Origin: Betaproteobacteria bacterium
Lineage (GTDB): Bacteria; Pseudomonadota; Gammaproteobacteria; Burkholderiales; Burkholderiaceae_A
Assembly: GCA_028139685.1 (NCBI GenBank)
Contig: JAOINQ010000001.1
Location: 1 to 59,268, forward strand
Direction: 5' to 3'
DNA length: 59,268 bases
A program made the translations under genes and the position numbers. Below the pieces are notes generated by a model, which was not told where the DNA came from, made no database searches, and was given only the letters and a program-made list of their open reading frames with translations. Shown in pieces: positions 52,921-59,268 of this stretch (its first letter is position 1; every line of letters begins with the position of its first letter).

Positions 52921-54060
52921 TTATTCAGTTTTCAGCCCCCCTTGTATTAGTTGACTCGATAAACCTAATTTTTCAAATAAGGGATAGGAACCCAAGTTTT
53001 TAAAAAAAACGGAATTTTCCTTAACATCATCTAAGGCTTTCCTCACTTTGATATCGTTTATATGTCCTTCTAAGTCAATATAAAACAAATACTCCCATGC
53101 ATGCACGCGGGTCATCCGAGCAGGCCTAGATTCAAACCTACGTAAAGAAACATGATTTTTTGCAAATGATTCAACTACCTTATGCATGGCTCCGACTTGA
53201 TCACGAACTCCCACGATTATTGAAGTTTGGTCTGTACCGCAACTATCAGGCTCAAATTTTCCTAACGCGGCAAACCTAGTCCTGTTGAACTTCTCATTCT
53301 GAATATCGTTAGCCAGAGATACTAAACCATATTTTTCCTGTGCTAATTTACCCGCTATTGCAACAAGGTTTTTGTCATTCTGAGCCATCTTGGCAGCTAT
53401 TCCATTGCTTTCTACAGCTAACCTAGGAACAGATGGTAATCTTAGATCAAGCCATTTTTGGCATTGTAAAAGCGCCTGGGAATGGGCCACCACTTTTGTT
53501 ATATGATTTAATCCATCAACTTTTCTCAGCAAAAGGTGGTTTATTGGAATGGAAATTTCTGCTGATATCTTGGCTTTGGCTGTGACAAGCAAATCAAGTG
53601 TACGTCCAACAGTGCCTTCAATAGAATTTTCAACTGGTAACAGAGAAATATCGGACTCGCCCCTTTCCCCTCTATCCAAAACTTCCTCCAACGAATAACA
53701 AGGAACAAGATTAACCATATGACCAAAGAGTACACGGGCAGCCAATTCACTATATGTTCCTTCAGGACCTAAGTATGCAATCTCCAGCTTTTTTTCCAAT
53801 GCCCTACATCCGGAAATAATCTCCAGCCAGAATGTAGCAATACTCTCACTTGGAAGACCCGAATTCAGCAGCTTATTCCTCTCACACATCCTTTCGATAA
53901 TTTCCACTTCCCTTTCAGGACGGAATTCCGGTAATTTTGCTGCCTTTTTTCTTTTTCCAACCTCCTTTACATAACCTGCCCTCTCTGCGAGCAATTCAAC
54001 AATTTGGTCATCTACAGCATCAATTTTTTCCCTAAATCCTTTGAGCTCACTCGGTTTCAT
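52921..54060 (-). CDS. pheA: Bifunctional chorismate mutase / prephenate dehydratase
   Basis: PheA (379 residues) converts chorismate to phenylpyruvate. The N-terminal AroQ chorismate mutase (about residues 1-90) shows LKGFREKIDAVDDQIVELLAER (landmark). The prephenate dehydratase domain includes IAYLGPEGTYSELAA near residue 100 and SLLPVENSIEGTVGRTLDLL. The ACT domain with RRFESRPARMTRVHAWEYLF near residue 310 implies feedback by phenylalanine. ATG 54060 is preferred to TTG 54078. It overlaps the serC stop by 14 nt. Confidence 0.95.
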   Translation of the reverse strand: MKPSELKGFREKIDAVDDQIVELLAERAGYVKEVGKRKKAAKLPEFRPEREVEIIERMCERNKLLNSGLPSESIATFWLEIISGCRALEKKLEIAYLGPEGTYSELAARVLFGHMVNLVPCYSLEEVLDRGERGESDISLLPVENSIEGTVGRTLDLLVTAKAKISAEISIPINHLLLRKVDGLNHITKVVAHSQALLQCQKWLDLRLPSVPRLAVESNGIAAKMAQNDKNLVAIAGKLAQEKYGLVSLANDIQNEKFNRTRFAALGKFEPDSCGTDQTSIIVGVRDQVGAMHKVVESFAKNHVSLRRFESRPARMTRVHAWEYLFYIDLEGHINDIKVRKALDDVKENSVFFKNLGSYPLFEKLGLSSQLIQGGLKTE

Positions 54061-55168
54061 AATAATACTCTTTCTCAAACAAGGACATCCAATCTAATAA
54101 TCTCAAAACACCTTCCATAGGCATACTATTATATAAGCTTGCTCTAATTCCTCCCACAGATGGATGGCCCTTAAGGTTTACAAGGCCTCTTTCCTCAGCA
54201 CCTAATAAAAAATTTGTTTCAAGATTAGGCTGATTTATAAAAAATTTTATGTTCACGAATGACCTGCAAGCGGCATCAACATCATTCGAATAAAGTCTAC
54301 TATTATCTATAAAATCATACATTGCTTTTGCTTTTTTCTCATTCTGTCCTCCAACTACTGCTACTCCTCCCCTTTCGCTTATCCATTCCAGCATAAATTT
54401 TGTAGTGAGGATAGCAAGAGTGGGTGGTGTGTTGTAACAAGAATTATTTAAGAAAACATTTCTGTATGAAAATACACTAGGACAAATCATAGCGCATTCT
54501 TTAGATTCAACGTCAACAATTTTTTTGTTCAAAAGAATTAACGTTAAACCTGCAATTCCGATATTTTTTTGAGCCCCTGCATATAGTAGTCCAACATTTT
54601 TTAAGTTTAATTCCCGAGTAAATAAGTTTGACGAAGCATCAATTACTAACGGAACGGTACCTCTTCCTATTGAGGCTAAATCAGGAATTTCTCGAAACTC
54701 TATACCGTCAACCGTTTCGTTCGCACATAAGTGCACGTAGGACGAATCAGATCTGATTTCCCATTCGGATAAACTCTGAATACTTTTGACTTCGCTTGTT
54801 GAAATTTTATTTGCTACCCAAACATTAGCGTACTTTCTAGCCTCCGAAACAGAAATCCTTGACCAAAAACCAGTTACAACGTGATCACATTTTTTGTTTT
54901 CGTTCAACAAATTCATCGGGATAATAGCATTTTGACCTCTTGCCCCACCTTGCATGAACATAACCTCAAAACTCTCTGGTAACCCGAGCAAAGATCTGAT
55001 CAACAGTTTCGTCTCATCTATTATTTCCCGGAAAAGCTTACCTCTATGGGGCAACTCAGCTACCGCCATACCGCTTCCTTTCCAATTAATAGCCTCTTCG
55101 GAGAGCCTTCTGAGGACCTGCTCAGGTAGCTGTGCCGGACCAGCACCGAAATTAAAAGGACGCTTCAA
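54047..55168 (-). CDS. serC: Phosphoserine aminotransferase
   Basis: SerC (373 residues) makes phosphoserine for serine synthesis and also works in pyridoxal phosphate synthesis. The N-terminus FNFGAGPAQLPEQVL is characteristic. EVMFMQGGARGQNAIIPMN and VIDASSNLFTRELNL are family segments, and the PLP lysine lies in YAGAQKNIGIAGLTL near residue 200. SVGGIRASLYNSMP ends the domain. It lies between gyrA and pheA, as in Burkholderiales. Confidence 0.96.
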   Translation of the reverse strand: MKRPFNFGAGPAQLPEQVLRRLSEEAINWKGSGMAVAELPHRGKLFREIIDETKLLIRSLLGLPESFEVMFMQGGARGQNAIIPMNLLNENKKCDHVVTGFWSRISVSEARKYANVWVANKISTSEVKSIQSLSEWEIRSDSSYVHLCANETVDGIEFREIPDLASIGRGTVPLVIDASSNLFTRELNLKNVGLLYAGAQKNIGIAGLTLILLNKKIVDVESKECAMICPSVFSYRNVFLNNSCYNTPPTLAILTTKFMLEWISERGGVAVVGGQNEKKAKAMYDFIDNSRLYSNDVDAACRSFVNIKFFINQPNLETNFLLGAEERGLVNLKGHPSVGGIRASLYNSMPMEGVLRLLDWMSLFEKEYYYETE

Positions 55169-55212
55169 ATCATAACCCCATAAATTTCAGACTGTTTGAC
55201 GGCCAATCGAAT

Positions 55213-57795
55213 TCAATCACCAGGCTCCTCTTCTATTCTTTGTAAGGTTATCAATGACTGATCTGTGTCTAGACTAATTAAACGCACTCCTTGTGTCGAT
55301 CGACCCATCTCTCTTACCTCTGACACTCGAGTGCGAACAATAACTCCGTTGTTAGTAATCAACATGATTTCATCTTTTTCACTAACCAGGCACGCTCCGA
55401 CGGCCTGACCATTTCTTTCACTCGTTTGGATGCCGATTACGCCTTTCACTCCTCTACCATGCCGAGAGAACTCGGTAATCCGAGTCCTTTTCCCATAGCC
55501 ATTCTCAGTAGCAAGAAAAACAGCATTCCTCTCATAACTCCTGTCTTCCTTGTTTTTTGATCTCTGGGCCGCCAACATACTAATGACTTTTTGACCAGAG
55601 TCTAACTTCATCCCCTTAACCCCTCGCGACCCCCGTCCCATGGATCTAACCTGTGATTCATCAAATCTGATTGCTTTACCAGAATTAGAGAAAAGCATGA
55701 TGTCATTATTCCCGTCTGTAATTGTCGCCCCAACAAGCTTATCTCCATCCCCAAGCAATGCTGCAATGATTCCTTTTTTCATAGGCCTTGCAAATCGTGC
55801 CAACGCTGTCTTTTTTACAAAGCCATTACTTGTAGCTAAAAAGACGTAGTGGTTTTCATCAAAAGTTTTGACAGAGAGTACCGTAGTAATTTTCTCATCT
55901 GTCAGCAAAGGCCAATAGTTGACAAGCGGTCTTCCTCTGGCGGTTCGTGACCCTTGTGGAACCTCCCAAACTTTTTTCCAATAAACTCGACCTTTATCTG
56001 AAAACCCGAGGAGCGTCTCATGTGTGTTAGCAATGAACAACTGCTCAATCCAATCATCTTCCTTCGTTGTTGCTGCTTGCTTGCCCTTGCCTCCCTTGCG
56101 TTGTGTCCTATACTCTGAAACCGGCTGTCTTTTTATATACCCTGAATGTGAAAGGGTTACCACCATGTCAGTCGGTGTTATCAAATCCTCAGTTTGAAGT
56201 TCTTCTGCGTTTTCTTCGATTGCTGACTTTCTTTGATCTCCAAATTTTTCTTTTAAAAAATTCAAGTCATCATCAATTATGCTCAGAACTCGTTCAGGCT
56301 TACTCAGAATATCTAATAAATCAGCAATATAAAGTATTATTTCATTGTACTCACTGATGATTTTATCCTGCTCCATACTAGTCAGTCTTTGAAGCCTCAT
56401 TTGCAAAATCTCAACGGCCTGCTTTTCGGACAATTTATAAAACCCGTCTTGGAAACCAACATTCTTTTCGACGTCAGAAGGTCTAAATGCTTCAATAGGA
56501 GTTTTCTCTGCCGCCTTGGCCAACATTTGATTTACTTGCCCACTTTCCCAATTTCTTTCAATTAATTTAGCCTTTGCATCGGCTGGGGAGACTGATTGTT
56601 TTATTAATTGAACGATTTCTTCCATGTTGCCCACAGCCACGGCAAGTCCCTCAAGCAGAAATGACTTGTCTCTAGCCTTCCGCAATTCGAAAATAACTCT
56701 TCGCGTTATGACCTCACGGCGATGTTTCAAAAAAGCTTCTAAAATCTCTTTTAGGTTTAATACCTTCGGCTGACCATCGCTTAACGCAACCAAATTCATT
56801 CCGAAGCTGTCTTGAAGTTGCGTCATTTTATACAGATTATTGAGAACAATTTCAGCCGATTCATTTTTTTTCAATTCAATTACGACTCGCATGCCTCGTT
56901 TGTCAGATTCATCGCGAACGTCTGATATTCCCTCCAACCGTTTTTCATTTACTAATTCTGCAATTTTCTCAAGTAATGCTTTTTTGTTGACCTGAAATGG
57001 AAGCTCTTCAATAATTATGGCTTCTTTACCTTTTCCCTTTTGCACCTGTTCAATCTTTGTTTTTGCGCGTATGAGAACTCTGCCTTTACCTGTTTTATAT
57101 CCTTGTATAACGCCTGCCTTTCCGTAAATAATTCCACCAGTGGGAAAATCAGGAGCCGGAATCATTTTTATGATGTCATCAATAGTGACTGTTGGATTAT
57201 GCAAAAGTAATTTGCAACCTTCTATTATTTCGCATATGTTGTGGGGCGGAATATTAGTTGCCATGCCTACAGCGATTCCCGATGAACCATTAACTAGCAG
57301 GTTTGGTAGTTTTGCAGGCAAAACTAGCGGTTCGCTTTCGCTACCATCGTAGTTATCGCCGAAATCGACAGTTTCTTTATCTAAATCTTCAAGTAATTCA
57401 TGAGCTACCCTCGACAGCCTTACCTCGGTATATCGCATTGCAGCAGCATTATCACCGTCGATCGAGCCAAAATTTCCCTGACCATCGATTAACATATACC
57501 TTAAAGAAAAATACTGAGCCATCCTAACAATTGTCTCGTAAACGGCAGAATCACCATGAGGGTGATATTTTCCGATAACGTCCCCAACTATACGAGCGGA
57601 TTTTTTAAAAGGTTTGTTCCAGTCGTTTTTCAATTGATGCATCGCAAACAAAACCCTGCGATGAACAGGTTTTAAACCATCCCGAACATCCGGCAACGCC
57701 CGCCCAACGATCACGCTCATAGCGTAATCTAAATAGGAACTCTTCATCTCTTCCTCAAGAGAAATTGGCAAAGTCTCTTTCGCTATCTGATCCAT
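55213..57795 (-). CDS. gyrA: DNA gyrase subunit A
   Basis: GyrA (860 residues) cleaves and rejoins DNA in the gyrase tetramer. Active tyrosine Y122 is in AAMRYTEVR. The quinolone region has S83 and E87 by direct count ([13 protein letters not shown]). Wild-type E. coli has D87; Glu is the natural residue in many species. The GyrA box is present as QRKGGKG near residue 565, which marks gyrase rather than topoisomerase IV. Six C-terminal pinwheel blades are recognisable. The ATG 57795 is divergent from ompA with 153 nt between. Confidence 0.98.
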   Translation of the reverse strand: MDQIAKETLPISLEEEMKSSYLDYAMSVIVGRALPDVRDGLKPVHRRVLFAMHQLKNDWNKPFKKSARIVGDVIGKYHPHGDSAVYETIVRMAQYFSLRYMLIDGQGNFGSIDGDNAAAMRYTEVRLSRVAHELLEDLDKETVDFGDNYDGSESEPLVLPAKLPNLLVNGSSGIAVGMATNIPPHNICEIIEGCKLLLHNPTVTIDDIIKMIPAPDFPTGGIIYGKAGVIQGYKTGKGRVLIRAKTKIEQVQKGKGKEAIIIEELPFQVNKKALLEKIAELVNEKRLEGISDVRDESDKRGMRVVIELKKNESAEIVLNNLYKMTQLQDSFGMNLVALSDGQPKVLNLKEILEAFLKHRREVITRRVIFELRKARDKSFLLEGLAVAVGNMEEIVQLIKQSVSPADAKAKLIERNWESGQVNQMLAKAAEKTPIEAFRPSDVEKNVGFQDGFYKLSEKQAVEILQMRLQRLTSMEQDKIISEYNEIILYIADLLDILSKPERVLSIIDDDLNFLKEKFGDQRKSAIEENAEELQTEDLITPTDMVVTLSHSGYIKRQPVSEYRTQRKGGKGKQAATTKEDDWIEQLFIANTHETLLGFSDKGRVYWKKVWEVPQGSRTARGRPLVNYWPLLTDEKITTVLSVKTFDENHYVFLATSNGFVKKTALARFARPMKKGIIAALLGDGDKLVGATITDGNNDIMLFSNSGKAIRFDESQVRSMGRGSRGVKGMKLDSGQKVISMLAAQRSKNKEDRSYERNAVFLATENGYGKRTRITEFSRHGRGVKGVIGIQTSERNGQAVGACLVSEKDEIMLITNNGVIVRTRVSEVREMGRSTQGVRLISLDTDQSLITLQRIEEEPGD

Positions 57796-57893
57796 ATTCT
57801 TTTCAAAAAATAGTAACTCTTACCCCAATTTTACAGCCAACAACGGATTAATACGCGTTCTGGATACAAAGTATGCAAAAAAAATTTAATACT

Positions 57894-57940
57894 TTGGTAA
57901 ACTGGTGCTATTAGCTATAAATTATTAACAAGTGGAGAGG
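57894..57940 (+). promoter_or_regulatory. Sigma70-type promoter and ribosome binding site of the ompA-like gene
   Basis: TTGGTA (57894-57899) and TATAAA (57916-57921) are spaced by 16 nt. GGAGAGG (57934-57940) lies 8 nt before GTG 57949, which decides that start over TTG 57943. The remainder of the 153-nt gyrA/ompA gap should hold the gyrA promoter, but I cannot place it with confidence. Confidence 0.55.
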
Positions 57941-57948
57941 TTTTGGTC

Positions 57949-58578
57949 GTGAATATTCTTACTACAACAAAAAAAACAATCTTAATTTTCAGTTTAACTT
58001 TTTCATTAGCTCAGGCCGACGAACCTGGTTACGTATTGCAAAATGGCTCGGGAGTTACAGACTCTAATAGACAATGCGTTAGAACTGCCGCCAGTAACGC
58101 AGAAAGCGTGCCGGCAGCATGCTCTAGTGCACCCAAAGCAGTTGCCTCAGATGGCGAACCCAGTTCGGATGAAACTTTCGATGGATGCGTGAATATCCAG
58201 TGCGCTCCTGCAATCTCGACTGATACCCCGGTTCAAGGAAGTAATGAACTTATCTCGACCCAAATTCCATTCATGTTTGACCGCAGTGATTTAACATCTC
58301 AAGCGACAGGAAAGCTCGACTCGTTCATATCCGCAATCCGCCAGAGGGTCTCCAATATAATTAACATTTTTGGACATACAGATTCGCTAGGAACTGACCC
58401 GTACAATGATGCTTTATCAGAGAGAAGGGCTAATAGAGTGCGGGATTACCTTTTAAACTCGGGTATACCAGGAAGAGAAATTTCTGTTAAAGGAATGGGT
58501 GAAGGCTCTCCTATTGCTGACAATAACACGCGCAGTGGTCGTGCGAAGAATCGAAGAGTCATTATTGAGGCACGATAG
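57949..58578 (+). CDS. ompA: OmpA-family outer-membrane/peptidoglycan-binding protein
   Basis: This 209-residue protein has a signal peptide (IFSLTFSLAQA), a short cysteine-containing spacer (four cysteines in about 65 residues), and a C-terminal OmpA/Pal domain (about residues 105-209). The domain contains NIINIFGHTDSLGTDPYND, LSERRANRVRDYLL and the conserved NNTRSGRAKNRRVIIEA. The beta-barrel of E. coli OmpA is absent, as is usual for this betaproteobacterial type upstream of ubiG. It probably links the outer membrane to peptidoglycan. The gene is abundant-type with a clear promoter. Confidence 0.93.
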   Translation: MNILTTTKKTILIFSLTFSLAQADEPGYVLQNGSGVTDSNRQCVRTAASNAESVPAACSSAPKAVASDGEPSSDETFDGCVNIQCAPAISTDTPVQGSNELISTQIPFMFDRSDLTSQATGKLDSFISAIRQRVSNIINIFGHTDSLGTDPYNDALSERRANRVRDYLLNSGIPGREISVKGMGEGSPIADNNTRSGRAKNRRVIIEAR

Positions 58579-58593
58579 CTGGATAATTAAATA

Positions 58594-59268
58594 GTGGAAA
58601 ATGACCGCGAAGAAATAAAAAAATTTGAAGAACTTGCTGAACGTTGGTGGGACCCCGAAAGTGAGTTCAAACCTCTACACCAGATAAACCCTTTAAGGCT
58701 TACCTGGATAGATAATACAGTCAAGGGGTTAAATGGTAGTTCCGTTCTTGATTTGGGTTGTGGGGGTGGCATCCTTTCAGAGGCAATGGCAAACCTAGGA
58801 GCTAAAGTTACTGGAGTAGACCCCGCGGAGAGATCAATAAAAGTAGCGAAAATCCACGCGGAAAAATCGAAAAGTGACGTGAGCTATTTGTGTGGGTCTT
58901 CAGAGACTTTAACTAAATCAATGTATGAGTCATACGACGTTGTAACGTGTATGGAAATGCTTGAGCACGTTAAAAGCCCTGAAAAAGAAATTGAAGCATG
59001 TTCTTCCTTATTAAAGCCAGGAGGTACGTTGATAGTTTCGACAATCAATCGAAACCTCAAAAGTTTCCTTTTTGCGATAGTTGGGGCGGAGTATATTCTA
59101 CAGCTTTTGCCAAAAGGAACACACAGCTATGGAAAATTTTTGAAGCCATCTGAAATTGCATTGTTTGCAAGAAAATGTGAGTTGGCAGAGCTTGACATGA
59201 TTGGAATGACTTATAACCCTTTCACGAAGATTTATAAGCTGGGAAACGATACTGATGTAAATTACATC
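58594..59268 (+). CDS. ubiG: UbiG, 3-demethylubiquinone O-methyltransferase (3' end cut by window edge)
   Basis: UbiG performs both O-methylations in ubiquinone synthesis. 225 codons are visible of about 235-240. The N-terminus has FEELAERWWDPESEFKPLHQINP (landmark), the SAM site VLDLGCGGGILSEAMA near residue 50, GVDPAERSIKVAK, the CMEMLEHV motif, and STINRN near residue 148. GTG 58594 starts the frame; there is no better start. It follows the ompA-like gene by 15 nt, the usual ompA-ubiG order of betaproteobacteria. With ubiA at 44.8 kb, two ubiquinone genes are in the window. Confidence 0.95.
   Translation, partial: MENDREEIKKFEELAERWWDPESEFKPLHQINPLRLTWIDNTVKGLNGSSVLDLGCGGGILSEAMANLGAKVTGVDPAERSIKVAKIHAEKSKSDVSYLCGSSETLTKSMYESYDVVTCMEMLEHVKSPEKEIEACSSLLKPGGTLIVSTINRNLKSFLFAIVGAEYILQLLPKGTHSYGKFLKPSEIALFARKCELAELDMIGMTYNPFTKIYKLGNDTDVNYI

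Noticed and set aside
57714..57795. Gyrase quinolone-resistance mutation (E87 instead of D87)
   Set aside because: Glutamate at this site is the natural residue in many bacteria and S83 is present, so no resistance call is justified.
1..59268. CRISPR array, transposon, toxin-antitoxin or phage defence system
   Set aside because: I looked for regularly spaced repeats, terminal inverted repeats and paired small genes on both strands and saw none.

Overview
The window reads as a chromosomal segment of a compact, AT-rich (by eye, not computed) betaproteobacterium. Two backbone blocks have an order I associate with Burkholderiales-type genomes: tRNA-Ser(GCU)-lysC-tilS-accA-cysS-TPR-ppiB-lpxH-cysE-trmJ-suhB, and rlmL-like-yggS / murJ-proC / ubiA-lapB-lapA-ihfB-rpsA-aroA/cmk-tyrA-hisC-pheA-serC-gyrA / ompA-ubiG. 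Genes are packed tightly: many start and stop codons overlap by 1-4 nt, convergent genes overlap by up to 42 nt, and there is no intergenic gap over 300 bases. I see no transposase, integrase, phage gene or CRISPR array.

Region 1 (1-16.5 kb) is a tetrahydromethanopterin (H4MPT)/methylofuran C1 island, the bacterial formaldehyde-oxidation module that shares its cofactors with methanogenic archaea. Pathway enzymes present are Fae (formaldehyde to methylene-H4MPT), Mch (methenyl-H4MPT cyclohydrolase) and the formyltransferase/hydrolase subunits FhcB, FhcA and FhcD (FhcD runs off the left edge). Cofactor genes are a GHMP-type beta-RFAP synthase (mptG), a dihydropteroate-synthase-related protein, a FolB-type aldolase, a DmrB-type flavoprotein, MfnE-like and MfnF-like proteins, three different ATP-grasp ligases, a CitG-like protein, a HisA-like TIM barrel, and one polypeptide that fuses DUF447 to the methylofuran enzyme MfnB. 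MtdB/MtdA and FhcC are not visible; FhcC may lie just left of the window.

Region 2 (16.5-19.1 kb) holds small accessory genes: a secreted protein, a lipoprotein, a one-helix membrane protein, an orphan FlaG-like protein and tRNA-Ser(GCU).

Region 3 (19.1-34.2 kb) is housekeeping: lysine/threonine precursor supply (lysC), tRNA modification (tilS, trmJ), fatty-acid synthesis (accA), cysteine metabolism (cysS, cysE), lipid A synthesis (lpxH), mismatch and excision repair (mutS, uvrD), and a JmjC/cupin ribosomal oxygenase.

Region 4 (34.2-46.7 kb) carries leuS-lptE-holA-proA-hemJ-rlmL-like-yggS on one strand, then rpsT, murJ-proC, and ubiA with a shortened lapB plus lapA.

Region 5 (46.7-59.3 kb) is ihfB-rpsA followed by an aromatic amino acid/serine block (aroA-cmk fusion, tyrA, hisC, pheA, serC), then gyrA, a divergent ompA-type gene and ubiG (cut by the right edge).

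The most interesting material is the C1 island: the DUF447-MfnB fusion, the HisA-like gene heading the fhc operon, a methylofuran gene trio on the opposite strand, and several conserved but functionally unassigned ligase-like proteins. Smaller oddities are an IHF-beta with an internal insertion, a truncated LapB and a perfect dyad in the rpsA leader.
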